From contig NZ_JAAXYC010000004.1 of the NCBI RefSeq assembly GCF_018619185.1, positions 1-64,000 on the forward strand: a stretch of DNA of 64,000 bases. Direction: 5' to 3'. Both the position numbers and the translations under genes were made by a program. Each line of letters starts with the position of its first letter. Positions within the stretch are counted from its first letter, which is position 1. This DNA comes from Streptomyces sp. McG3. GTDB lineage: Bacteria; Actinomycetota; Actinomycetes; Streptomycetales; Streptomycetaceae. Below are positions 27,601 through 37,800 of this stretch, piece after piece. The notes beneath the pieces are model-generated. The model saw nothing but the letters and a program-made list of their open reading frames with translations. It was not told where the DNA came from and ran no database searches.

Positions 27601-30600
27601 GGCCCGTGATCGAAGGAGCCGGCCGGGTGCCCCTGCCCACCTATCCCTTCACGCTCCGCCGCTACTGGCTCGCCCCCCGGGACACGTCGACGGCCCCTGT
27701 CGCACCCGCCCCCTCCGCCGACGCGGTCCCGTCGGCCACCGACACCCCCCTGCTGTACGCGCCGCGCCGGCTGCCCGAGCCGCTGCCCGCGGAATCCGGC
27801 TCCGGCGCCTTCGCCGACGCGGTCGTCATCGCCCTCGACACCGACGACGCGCGGGTGGCGGAACTGCGCACCCGATGCCGGCGCGTGGTGCGGGTACAGC
27901 CCGGCATGGCGTACGCGCGCACGGGACCGGACAGTTTCGAGGTCCGGCCGGGCGACGAGGAGCACGCCTTCGCCCTCGCCGCCGACCTGAGGGCGGAGGG
28001 CGCCGAGCCCTCGGCGCTCCTCCACCTGTGGGCATGGGGGAGGGGCGAGGCACCCCGCGCCCAGGACGTCGGCGGGCTCCTCTCCCTGTTCCCGGTGTGC
28101 CGCGCCTGGGCCCTCGGCCGGACGGCCCCGCTCGCCCTGATCTACGCCTACCCCTGCGCGCAGGAGAACCCCCCGGACGCGGCCGTCGGCGGATTCGCCC
28201 GCAGCGTACGGCTGGAGCAGCCCAAGCTGGCCCTGCGGACGGTCGGCTTCGGCGGCGGACGGGTCGACATGGAGACCCTTTTGAGGGAGGCGGCCGACGC
28301 CCTGGCGGACCGGCCCGGGCGTGAGACGGAGAGCGACGCCGAGGTCCGGTACGCCGGGGGCGAGCGCACCGTCACCGGGTTCGTGCCGGTGAGCGCGACC
28401 GCGTCCGGCGACCGGCGCACGGACCGCCCGGTGCTCGCCCGTACCGGCGGCACCTACATGATCAGCGGCGGGGCGGGCGCGCTCGGCCTGCACACCGCGC
28501 GGTTCCTGGCGCGGACGCCCGGGGTGGCGATCGTTCTGACGGGACGCTCGCCCTCCGGCCCGGGAACCGAGGCGGCGGTCGCCGAACTGGAGGGGCTCGG
28601 CGCTCGCGCCGCGTATCTCTCCTGCGACCTGACGGACCGGGACGCGGCGAGGGTCCTGGTCCGTGAGATCACCGAACGCTTCGGACGGCTCACCGGGGTC
28701 ATCCACGCGGCGGGCGTCGTGGAGGACGCCCTGCTGGTCAACAAGACGGCCGAGTCCTTCCGCAGAGTTCTCGCTCCCAAGATCACCGGCACCGTCCTGC
28801 TCGACGCCGCCACCGAGGACCAGGACCTCGACTACTTCCTCCTCTACTCGTCCGTCGCGTCGGTCGTGGGCAACGCGGGCGCGAGTGACTACGCGGCCGC
28901 CAACCGCTACCTGGACGCGTTCGCGGACTGGCGGGAGGACCTACGGCGCTCCGGCCGACGCGCGGGCCGGACGCTGGCGGTCAACTGGCCGCTCTGGCGG
29001 GACGGTGGCATGCGCGTCGACCCGTCGATGCAGGACAAGGTGCTGGCCCGCATCGGAGCACGTCCCTTGGAGACGTTGGAAGGCCTGGTCGCGCTGGAAA
29101 GGGCTCTCGCCGCCGACGAGAGCCGGGTCGTGGTCCTCTGCGGCGACCGGGAGCTGCTGGAGCGCCGACTCGGTGTCACCGCGTCGAGGACCCAACCGGG
29201 GCGCGACGTCACGTGGGAGGAACTGCTCGTGACCGCGGAGTCGTCGCTGGAGGAACTGGTCCTCGGCCTGGTCCCCACCGGGGCCGGCCCCGGGCACCGG
29301 TCCCTCGGTGACACCGGGTTCATGGAACTGGGCCTGTCCTCCGTCCAGGTCGTCGACCTGGTGCGCCGGCTCTCCGAGCGGCTCGGCGTCGACCTCCAGC
29401 CGACCCTGCTGTTCCGGCACAGCAACGTCTCCAGCCTCGCCCGGTACCTGACCGACACGCACCCCGACGCGGTACGTGAACTTCGCCCGGCCCGGGGGGA
29501 GACGGCCGGTGGCGCGGATCGCGGCGCGACGGCGGTACCCGAGCGAGCCGGGGCCCGGCCCCGCGCCACTGCCTCCGACGACCTCCGGCCCACGGAGCAG
29601 CCCATCGCCGTCATCGGCATGGCAGGGCGCTTCCCCGGCGCCGCGAACCCGTCCCAGCTCTGGGACCGGCTCGTCCAGGGGCACGACCTGGTGAGCGAGG
29701 TCCCCGCCGACCGCTGGGACCACCGGGAGCACCACGACCCCACCGGGACACTCGCCTCCGGTACCGACTGCGGCCACGGTGCCTTTCTCGACGACGTCAC
29801 CCGGTTCGACGCCGCCTTCTTCGGCGTCCGGGACGCCGAGGCCCGGGGCATGGACCCGCAGTCCCGTCTGTTGCTGGAGGTCCTCTACGAGGCGGCCGAG
29901 GACGCGGGTGTCGCCGGAACGCTGAGAGGCACGGCGACCGGCATGTTCGTCGGCCGGTGCTTCAGCGACTACGAAGAGGAGATGGCCCGCCGGGGCGGGG
30001 CGCCGGGCGCCTTCGACGTCACCGGCACCTCCGTGTCCATGGCGGCCAACCGCGCGTCCTACGCCTTCGACCTGTCCGGCCCCAGCATGGTCGTCGACAC
30101 CGCCTGTTCGTCGTCGCTGTACGCCCTGCACCTGGCCGTCAACGCGCTGCGCTCGGGTCAGTGCGCCATGGCGTACGCGGCCGGGACGAACCTGATCCTC
30201 AGCCCCCAGCACTATCTGCGCAGTTCGGCGCTGGGCGCCCTGTCCCCGTCCGGGCGCTGCCACACCTTCGACGCCCGTGCCGACGGTTACGTACCCGGGG
30301 AGGCCGTCACCGCCGTACTGCTCAAGCCGCTCGACCGGGCGATCGAGGACGGTGACCCCGTCCACGCCGTGATCAAGGCCGTCGCCGTCAGCCACGGGGG
30401 CAACGCCGCGTCTGTCACAGCACCCCAACCGGCCAGGCAGAGCGAGCTGTTGGCAGCTGCGTGGCAGCAGGCGGGCATCGCCCCCGGCACCCTGAGCTAC
30501 CTGGAGGCCCACGGCACCGGCACCGCCCTCGGCGACCCGGTCGAGTTCGAGGCGGCCTCGACGGCGCTGAGGCCGCACACGGACGAGAGAGCAGTCTGCG

Positions 30601-33600
30601 CGGTCGGCTCCGCCAAGGCCCACCTGGGCCACACCGAGGCCGCCGCCGGCCTCGTCGGAGTGGTGAAGACCATCCTCTCGCTGCGCAACGAACTCATCCC
30701 CGCCATGCCCGCCTTCGAGACCCCCAACCCCGGCTGCCACGTCGACGCCGGCCCGCTGTTCGTCAACCGCGAGCCCCTGGAGTGGAAGCAGGCAGCCGGA
30801 ACACCGCGCCGTGCCGGGGTGAGCTCCTTCGGGTTCGGCGGGGCCTACGCGCACGCGGTGATCGAGGAGGCTCCCGCACGGTCCGTGCCCCGGCCCACGG
30901 CCGGTCCGGTCCTCCTGCCCTTCGCGGCGAAGGACGAGACCGCCCTGCGCGAACTGGTCCGCAGACACCGGGACTTCCTCGCCGAACGCCCCGACACTCG
31001 GCTCGACCGCGTCGCCGCGACCCTGCGCCGAGGAAGGGAACACCTGCCCTGCCGCCTCGCGGTCTTCGCGGACTCGATGTCCGACCTGCTTCGCCGGCTG
31101 GGCGCCTACGCGGACGCGACGCACCCGCACGACCGGGTCCTGGGAGAGGAACGCGTACGGGCGAGCGACCCGGAAACCGTGCGGGCAGCGGCCGAGTGGG
31201 CTCGCGGCAACGCGACGCTGCCGACGGCGCCCGCGGTGGAGGCACTGCCCCGGCTCTCCCTGCCGACCTACCCCTTCGCGGGGGACACGTACTGGTTCGA
31301 CGAGGCCACGACGGCCGCCCCGCGCACACCGCCTCGTGACGAGACGACCACCGCATCCGTCATCGCCGCCGTGGACACGTTCGTCTCCCGCAGCGGGTTC
31401 CGTGGCGTACAGGCGTCCCGGGGCATGGACCGCCTGGACGCCCTGCTGCGCCGCTGGAGCCGCCATCTACTCGGCGGCGCGGGCGACTCCGGCGCGCCCA
31501 CGCCGCGGAGTCTGCGCACACGCCTCGCCGACGAGACCCGGTACGGACGACTGGCGGACGCGCTGGCTCTCATGATCGCCCGCGCCCCGGCCACGCCGCA
31601 CAGCCGCCCCGGTACGCCCGAGGAGTCTGCCTGGCTCTCCGCCGAGGCGGCCGCGCTCGCCGACGACCATCCGGAGCTCCGGCCCTGGGTCGACGTGGTG
31701 ACCGGATGCGTGCCCCGGCTCCCGGACATTCTGGCCGGTGAGGCCGACCCCTTGGAGGTCTACTTCGCCGAGGCCCAGCCCGACCTGCTGCTGCGCGTCT
31801 ACGACGGCAACGCGGTGGCCGACCACCACAACGAGATAGTGGCCCGGACCGTGGCCGGACAGGTGCGGGCACTGCTCGCACGACGCCCCGGGCGCCCGGT
31901 GCGCCTTCTGGAGATCGGAGGAGGCACCGGCGGGACCACCCGACGACTGCTCGACGCGCTCGGCGACGTCGGGACGAACGTCAGCTTCGTCTTCACGGAC
32001 GTCTCACCCGGGTTCCTGCCCGCTGCCCGCAGACGCTTTGCCGGCGGGGCGGTCGCCTTCGAGTGCCGGGTCCTGGACCTCGACAGCGAACCGGAGGCAC
32101 AGGGCTTCGGCCAGGCGGCCGCGGACATCGTGATAGCGGCCAACTCGGTCCACGCCACCCGGAGCATCGCCGACAGCCTGGCGCGCGTCCGGCGGCTGCT
32201 CGCTCCGGGCGGACTTCTCGTCCTGGAGGAACTGGTCCGCAACCGGGACTGCATGACCGCCATGATCGGTGCCCTGCCCGGCTACTGGTCCAGCGTCGAC
32301 GCGGACGTACGGCTCCCGCACTCCCCGTTCCTGGATGTGGCCGGGTGGCGGCGGGCCATGCGGGAGCAGGGGTTCTCGGCCACCTGGGCCCTCGGCGCAC
32401 CGGATCTCGCAGAGGCCGAGTTCGACAACGCGGTCATGATCGGTGAGGTACCGGCGGAGCCGCAGCATCCGCGCGCGGCCACCGCCCCCGTCCCGACCGT
32501 GGCTGAGAGCCCGCGACCGGAGGCCGATCCCTTGAGGCCCCGACACGCATCGGAGCCCGTGCCCCCCGCCACCGTCGAGGGCAACGCGGTGGCCGCCACC
32601 CCCGAACGGGACGTCGACGCGGTCCGCACCCTGCTGCGCGCCGTCTTCGCCCGCTTCTTCGGGATGGCGGAAGAGGACGTGGACTCCGGGGCCTCGTTCG
32701 ACGCCTTCGGCATGGACTCGCTCAGCGCCATCCAACTGGTCCGCACCCTGGAGCCCGATTTCGGCAAGCTCCCCAAAGTCCTGCTGTACGAGCACGCGAC
32801 GATCGACTCCCTCGCCGAACACCTGGCCCGCCACGCCACCGGTCCCGAAGCGACGCCCGACAAGGAGACGCGGGAGTCGGCGGAGCGGCCGGCCAATGAG
32901 GAGCTGACCGCTGGGCCCGCGCCCAGGGCCGGGGCACGGGCGGAGAGCCGTCCGGCTGCCGAGCCCCTCGCCATCGTCGGCATGGCCGGCCGCTTCGCCC
33001 GGTCGCCTGACCTGGCGACATGGTGGCGTCATCTCCGGGACGGCGTGCACCTGGTGTCGGAGATCCCGGCGGAACGCTTCGACTGGCGGGAGTTCTTCGG
33101 CGATCCGCACCGCGACGAGGGGAAGGTGAACAGCCGCTGGGGGTCCTTCATCGAGGGGGTCGACCGGTTCGACGCCGACTTCTTCGCCATGACCCCGCTG
33201 GAGGCGGAGCTCATGGACCCGCAGCAGCGGATCATGCTGGAGACGGCGTGGAAGGCGGTCGAGGACTCCGGCCACCGCCCGTCGGAGATCCGCGGCAGCC
33301 GGACGGGTGTGTTCGTCGGCGCGACCTCGCGCGACTACGACTGGCTCCTGCACCGCGCGGGCCGTCATCGTGAGGGCCATGTCGTCAGCGGCAGCGGACA
33401 CTGCCTCATCGCCAACCGGGTGTCCCACCAACTCGACCTGCGCGGACCGAGCGAGGCCGTCGACACGGCGTGCTCCAGCTCCCTCACCGCCCTCCATCGC
33501 GCGGTGCGTGCCGTACGCGGCGGAGAGTGCGACAGCGCGATCGTCGGCGGCGTGCACCTCTTCCTCACCCCCGATCTCTTCGTCGCGCTCGGCCAGTTGG

Positions 33601-34880
33601 GCATCATCTCGCCGGACGGGCGGTGCGCCGCCTTCGACCGCCGTGCCAACGGGATGGTGCGCGGCGAAGGCGCCGTCGCCGTCGTGATCAAACCCCTCTC
33701 CCGGGCGCTCGCGGACGGCGACACCGTCCACGCGCTGATCCGGGGCAGCGGGGTCTCCCACGGCGGCGGAGACCGGCGGGACTCCCTGATGATGCCCAAC
33801 CCCACGGCACAGGCGGAGCTGATCGCCTCCGTCCACCGCGACGCGGCGGTGGACCCGCGCACCATCACCTACATCGAGGCCCACGGCACCGGTACCGAGG
33901 TCGGCGACCCGATCGAGGTACGCGGTCTGCGCAAGGCGTTCGCCGCGGGGACCGGCACGGCCGAGGACGAACGGACGGAATCCTGGTGCGCCCTCGGCAC
34001 CGTCAAGTCCAACGTGGGGCACACGGAGGCGGCGGCCGGTCTCACCGGAGTGGTCAAGACCGTCCTCGCCATGCGGGCCGGCGCGCTCCCGCCGACGCTC
34101 CACTTCACCGAGGCCAACCCGCTGCTCGACCTGGAAGGCAGCCCCTTCCGTGTCGTGGACCGGCTCACCCCGTGGCAACCGCCGAGCGGCCTTCCACGAC
34201 GTGCCGGCGTGAGTGCCTTCGGACTCGGGGGCACCAACGCGCATGTGCTGCTGGAGGACTACCCGCAATCCTCGCCTGCCGTGGACGCAGCGCCGGTACG
34301 CCCCTGTGTCGTCCCGCTGTCGGCCCGTACCGACGAGCGCCTCACGGCCTACGCCGGCGAGCTCCACGACTTCCTTGAGGACCTGCGTGAGGACGGAGCG
34401 GCCCTGCCGCCCCTGACGGACATCGCCTACACCCTGACCGTGGGAAGGGACCCGATGGCCAGTCGTCTGGCCGTCGTCGCGACCACCGCGCAGGAGTTGA
34501 CCGCCGCGCTCCGGGCGCACCTGGACGGAGTGCCGGACCCGCGGGTGATCACCGGGACGAGCGCCGGTACCGGGGAAGCGGACGGGAGGAGCCCCGGCTC
34601 CGTTCCGCGGTCCGCGGTCCTCGCGGACGCGGTCACCTGGGTGACCGGCGGGATGCTCCCGCCGCCGCCCCCGGGCCGTCGGACACCGCTGCCCACCTAC
34701 CCGTTCGAGCCCCAACGCCACTGGGCCGGTCCCACGGAGACGGCAGCGTCCGGGAATCCGCCTCCCGCCGCCGCGTCGGGTGATGGCGGGGAGGAGACGC
34801 TGCCCGACGTCCTGCAAGCACTCAGCGAGGGCCGTGTCTCGGTCGAGCACGTGGAACAGTTCATGGAAGGTGTGTTGTGA
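24663..34880 (+). CDS. trans-AT PKS 2: DH-ACP, KS-KR-ACP, KS-cMT-ACP, terminal KS
   Basis: A 3405-residue PKS starting at the ATG two bases after PKS1 ends; the longer open frame upstream lies inside the PKS1 gene and is not used. DH1 (about 20-300) has His36 in DHLVHDVPVLPG and Asp205 in HPAVLDFAT. ACP4 has Ser357. KS4 (434-855) has Cys592 and His727, but its HGTGT box reads HASST. KR3 has a cofactor motif near 1268 (SGGAGALG) and ACP5 has Ser1560. KS5 (1645-2070) has Cys1815. cMT1 (about 2230-2595) has the SAM motif LEIGGGTGGTT near 2416. ACP6 has Ser2686. KS6 (2767-3200) has Cys2937. The last 25 residues (LPDVLQALSEGRVSVEHVEQ) look like a docking helix. The stop overlaps the PKS3 start by four bases (GTGA). 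DH1 acts on the KS3 product from PKS1; KR4 of PKS3 completes the KS6 module. Confidence 0.95.
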   Translation: MADNLSPEYTEDLLSTLAGRRATTTIDAEDAAVRDHLVHDVPVLPGVFLLDLVLRLVGRAGVDPAAVQLRRVTFLAPVLGTAEGRRIDVEIGPGGTGRLPVTVRSRPAGSDGAWETNCRAEIHPAAREPRPGRVDHVVLEAAGTEVVDVEDLYGLARRIEIRHRGFMKATGLVHVGRDHALARMRVAAEAEPYLERFHAHPAVLDFATLVPMLLLRQDRRADADHAFIPIYVDSFHATSGVGAENLVHVPGPVTGRLDGELFEADLEVCSLDGTVVARLGGFRAKRVRSADLITHRPPQTGKQRDGATTPSHAAADTPRPRAGGLRETVEALVAAKLGLDPDEIDPDRGFYDLGLNSLDLLGIADALEDGLSTELYPTLLFEYPTVRSLVDHLGGIGLGAPVQEETAPTAPVTAPPPARRPSAASPAGEEGHREPVAIVGMAGRYPGAATAEDLWEVLRDGVDQVTGVPRERWDDTAQTGAFCAGVADFDASFFHLSAEQALTMDPHERLLLQTAWEALENAGHTPEGLAEQTGGAVGVFAGAMWNDYQLTGLDRWRGGGGEIVGSWSSALTNRISYAFDFEGPSVTVDTACSASLAALHLAVQSIRRGECRAALAGGVNLSLHPYKYLRLGELGLLSESGRCRPFDAEADGYVPGEGVGVVVLRPLADALASGDRVLGIVRGSALRHSGRTGGYTVPSPDAQAKVISAALTDADATADTVGYVEAHASSTTLGDRIEVEALTSAYRQHGAVTPGACAIGSAKGTIGHLEAASGMAALAKVLLALRHRTIPAGPGIGRPNPGISFDGTPFRLPAHEEPWAAPVDPATGAVGPRRAALSTFGAGGANVHLVVEEFTQAAPPPPAHGAGQPRTVPLSARTEDELRRQAHRLAVHLRAAAGPCLDDVAHTLRAGRRPMEHRLAVVVRDLDELAASLQDFADGRAPGSPLHTGRVRPGRSGHGVAAPDEAALAGLWVGGELAAWPVIEGAGRVPLPTYPFTLRRYWLAPRDTSTAPVAPAPSADAVPSATDTPLLYAPRRLPEPLPAESGSGAFADAVVIALDTDDARVAELRTRCRRVVRVQPGMAYARTGPDSFEVRPGDEEHAFALAADLRAEGAEPSALLHLWAWGRGEAPRAQDVGGLLSLFPVCRAWALGRTAPLALIYAYPCAQENPPDAAVGGFARSVRLEQPKLALRTVGFGGGRVDMETLLREAADALADRPGRETESDAEVRYAGGERTVTGFVPVSATASGDRRTDRPVLARTGGTYMISGGAGALGLHTARFLARTPGVAIVLTGRSPSGPGTEAAVAELEGLGARAAYLSCDLTDRDAARVLVREITERFGRLTGVIHAAGVVEDALLVNKTAESFRRVLAPKITGTVLLDAATEDQDLDYFLLYSSVASVVGNAGASDYAAANRYLDAFADWREDLRRSGRRAGRTLAVNWPLWRDGGMRVDPSMQDKVLARIGARPLETLEGLVALERALAADESRVVVLCGDRELLERRLGVTASRTQPGRDVTWEELLVTAESSLEELVLGLVPTGAGPGHRSLGDTGFMELGLSSVQVVDLVRRLSERLGVDLQPTLLFRHSNVSSLARYLTDTHPDAVRELRPARGETAGGADRGATAVPERAGARPRATASDDLRPTEQPIAVIGMAGRFPGAANPSQLWDRLVQGHDLVSEVPADRWDHREHHDPTGTLASGTDCGHGAFLDDVTRFDAAFFGVRDAEARGMDPQSRLLLEVLYEAAEDAGVAGTLRGTATGMFVGRCFSDYEEEMARRGGAPGAFDVTGTSVSMAANRASYAFDLSGPSMVVDTACSSSLYALHLAVNALRSGQCAMAYAAGTNLILSPQHYLRSSALGALSPSGRCHTFDARADGYVPGEAVTAVLLKPLDRAIEDGDPVHAVIKAVAVSHGGNAASVTAPQPARQSELLAAAWQQAGIAPGTLSYLEAHGTGTALGDPVEFEAASTALRPHTDERAVCAVGSAKAHLGHTEAAAGLVGVVKTILSLRNELIPAMPAFETPNPGCHVDAGPLFVNREPLEWKQAAGTPRRAGVSSFGFGGAYAHAVIEEAPARSVPRPTAGPVLLPFAAKDETALRELVRRHRDFLAERPDTRLDRVAATLRRGREHLPCRLAVFADSMSDLLRRLGAYADATHPHDRVLGEERVRASDPETVRAAAEWARGNATLPTAPAVEALPRLSLPTYPFAGDTYWFDEATTAAPRTPPRDETTTASVIAAVDTFVSRSGFRGVQASRGMDRLDALLRRWSRHLLGGAGDSGAPTPRSLRTRLADETRYGRLADALALMIARAPATPHSRPGTPEESAWLSAEAAALADDHPELRPWVDVVTGCVPRLPDILAGEADPLEVYFAEAQPDLLLRVYDGNAVADHHNEIVARTVAGQVRALLARRPGRPVRLLEIGGGTGGTTRRLLDALGDVGTNVSFVFTDVSPGFLPAARRRFAGGAVAFECRVLDLDSEPEAQGFGQAAADIVIAANSVHATRSIADSLARVRRLLAPGGLLVLEELVRNRDCMTAMIGALPGYWSSVDADVRLPHSPFLDVAGWRRAMREQGFSATWALGAPDLAEAEFDNAVMIGEVPAEPQHPRAATAPVPTVAESPRPEADPLRPRHASEPVPPATVEGNAVAATPERDVDAVRTLLRAVFARFFGMAEEDVDSGASFDAFGMDSLSAIQLVRTLEPDFGKLPKVLLYEHATIDSLAEHLARHATGPEATPDKETRESAERPANEELTAGPAPRAGARAESRPAAEPLAIVGMAGRFARSPDLATWWRHLRDGVHLVSEIPAERFDWREFFGDPHRDEGKVNSRWGSFIEGVDRFDADFFAMTPLEAELMDPQQRIMLETAWKAVEDSGHRPSEIRGSRTGVFVGATSRDYDWLLHRAGRHREGHVVSGSGHCLIANRVSHQLDLRGPSEAVDTACSSSLTALHRAVRAVRGGECDSAIVGGVHLFLTPDLFVALGQLGIISPDGRCAAFDRRANGMVRGEGAVAVVIKPLSRALADGDTVHALIRGSGVSHGGGDRRDSLMMPNPTAQAELIASVHRDAAVDPRTITYIEAHGTGTEVGDPIEVRGLRKAFAAGTGTAEDERTESWCALGTVKSNVGHTEAAAGLTGVVKTVLAMRAGALPPTLHFTEANPLLDLEGSPFRVVDRLTPWQPPSGLPRRAGVSAFGLGGTNAHVLLEDYPQSSPAVDAAPVRPCVVPLSARTDERLTAYAGELHDFLEDLREDGAALPPLTDIAYTLTVGRDPMASRLAVVATTAQELTAALRAHLDGVPDPRVITGTSAGTGEADGRSPGSVPRSAVLADAVTWVTGGMLPPPPPGRRTPLPTYPFEPQRHWAGPTETAASGNPPPAAASGDGGEETLPDVLQALSEGRVSVEHVEQFMEGVL

Positions 34881-37800
34881 AAGAGCAGATGTCGAGACGG
34901 CGCATCCTCGAACTGGTCCGGAGCGGTGAGCTTCCGGCGGCCGAGGCAGCCGCCCTCATCGCCGTTGGCGCCGCGCCCCGGGAGGACGCCGGCCACGGGA
35001 CGCTTCCCACGGTGCGGTGCTTCGCCCCGGGATGGGAGCAGGGCGACCGATCCGCCGTGTCCGTGGCCGGGACCAGAGCCGGGACCGTGTTCGTCCTCGA
35101 CCGGACCGGCGGCGGGCTTCCCACCTTCGTCCCGCCCACGGGCGCCGTCCTCGTCCACGCGACGCACGACGCCGGCCTCCACCGCGAGGACGACTCCACC
35201 TACTGGGTCGGAGCGCGGGACGAATCGGCATGGGCACGCCTGTGGCGGGAGACCGGCCTGAACGGCCCCGCCCCGGAACGGATCGTGATCATCACAACAT
35301 CCGGTCCCGAGCGCTGTCTGGACGCGGTGTACCCCGCACTCGCGACACTCGTCCGCGAGCGGGTCCATGACCGTCTCGCCGTGGCCTGCGTCGCCGTGGG
35401 CGACGACCGGGACCTCTCCGCCGACGCGCTCGGCGGCTTCTGCGGTATCGCCGCCCAGGAGGACCGCCGGCTGCGCATGGTCTCCCTGTCGGTCGACCCG
35501 TCGGCGGACCTCGCGACCCTGGCCCTGGGAGAGCTGGCACGCACGGACCAGCCCCTCTCGCAGGTGCGGTACGACGGCGGGGGACGCTGGGTCCGGGTGA
35601 TGCCGTCGGTGGAGCTCGCCTGGGACAAGGAGGCAGAACTGGCCGACGAGGGCGTCTACCTCGTCACGGGGGGCGCGGGCGGAATCGGACTGGCTCTCGC
35701 GGAGCTGCTGGCGAGCCGCTTCCGGGCGCGATGCGTCCTCATGGGCCGCACGGGGGAAGCGGACATCCCGCCTGCCGCTCTCGCACGCATCCAGCGGGTC
35801 GGTGGCCGGGCACGGTACGTCAGCGGGGACGTGACCAGGCTGGACGACGTCCGGGCCGCGGTCGCGGTGGCCCGCGAGGAGTTCGGCCCGCTCACCGGAG
35901 TGCTGCATCTCGCCGGCGTCAACGCCGACTCCTACATCGCCAACAAGGCGCCCTCGGCGCACCACGGCGTCCTGGACCCCAAGGTGATGGGGGCGCGAAA
36001 CCTCGACGAGGCGACCCGCGACGAACCTCTCACGTCCTTCGTGCTCTTCTCCTCCATGGCCGCCTACCTCGGCCATCCCGGGCAGAGCGACTACGCCGCG
36101 GCCGGACGGGCGCTCGGCGGCTTCGCCGCGCGCCGGGCCGCCCAGGTCGCCGGGGGCCACCGGTCCGGCACCACGGTCGCCATCGGCTGGCCGCTGTGGG
36201 ACGGCGGCGGGATGCGGCTGAGCGCGAGCGACGAACTGGCCGTCGCGACGCTGCAGGGCATGACCGCGATGCCCGCCGAGACCGGTCTCGCGGTCATGTC
36301 CGCCGCGCTGCGGGCCGACCGCCCGGAGACCGTCGTGGTGTACGGGGACGGCCGGCGCATCGACCGCTTCGTGGCGGACCGCCTCGCCTCCGGCCGCACC
36401 TCCGGGGCCGTCGCGCCGTCCGTCACCCCCGCGGCCGTGAGGTCCGAGGACGACGACCTTGTCCGGGCGGCGAGCGCGCACCTCGTCGAAGTCGTGTCAG
36501 GTCTCGCCCGGATGCGTCCGGGACAACTCGTCCCCGACCAGGAGTTCTCGGCGCTCGGCATCGACTCGGTCATGATCAAGCGTCTCTCCGTGTCGCTGGA
36601 GGACTTCCTGGGATGCCCGATGCCGGTGACGCTCCTGTTCGAGCACCGCACCGTGAACGAGCTGGCCCGACACCTCGCCACGGCCTTCGAGGAGCCGCTG
36701 CGTTCAGCGCTCCACCGCCCGGACCCGCTCACGACCGGCTCGTCGACGGCCTTCGCACCGGATGCCGCGCCCGCGCCCCCTGCCCCGGAAGGCGCGAGCG
36801 CCGACGAGGCCGTCGCCATCGTCGGACTGGCCGGCCGCTACCCCGGAGCCGACGACGTCGGCGACCTGTGGGAACTGCTCAGCGGCGGCCGTGACAGCAC
36901 GGGCGAGATCCCCGCGGACCGCTGGGACAAGGACCTGTGGCACGACACCGGGGACCGCAGGCCCGGCTCCAGCTACGGACGTTGGGGCGGCTTCCTCTCC
37001 GGCGTCACCCGCTTCGACTCCCTGTTCTTCTCCATAGCGCCGCGTGAGGCCCGGCGGATGGACCCGGCCGAACGGCTGTTCCTCGAAGTCGCCTGGTCCG
37101 CCCTGGAGGACGCCGGATACACACGGGCCCGGCTGCACCGTGCCACCCGGACCGAGGAGGGCCACGCCCTGGGCGTGTTCGTCGGCACCACGGGACTGGC
37201 CTACGGACTGGTCGGCGCCGAGGAATGGGGCAAGGGCAACCCCGTCTCGGCCCACTCCATGGAGTTCTCGCTCGCCAACCGGCTGTCCTACTTCCTCGAC
37301 GCCCACGGACCCAGCATGTCCGTCGACACGGCGTGCTCGGCCTCCCTGACGGCCCTGCACCTGGCCTGCGAGAGCCTGCGGCGCGGCGAATCCCGGATGG
37401 CCGTCGCCGGGGGCGCCTACCTCAACCTGCACCCCCTCAAGTACGCGATGCTCTCGGAGCAGCGGATGATGTCGCCCGACGGCGTGTGCCGCCCGTTCGG
37501 CGAGGGCGGCAACGGCTTCGTCCCGGGCGAGGGCGTCGGCGCGGTCGTGCTCAAGCCCCTGTCCGCCGCGCTCGCCGACGGCGACCACGTCCACGCGGTC
37601 ATCCGCTCCACCTCGATCAGCCACGGCGGACGGACCAACGGCTACACCGTGCCCTCTCCGAAGGGGCACGCCGCCGTGATCCGGTCGGCACTGCGCAGGG
37701 CCGGGGTTGACCCCCGCACGATCGGCTACGTCGAGGCGCACGGCACCGGGACCGAACTGGGCGACCCCATCGAGATCGACGGCCTGGAGCGCGCCTTCCG

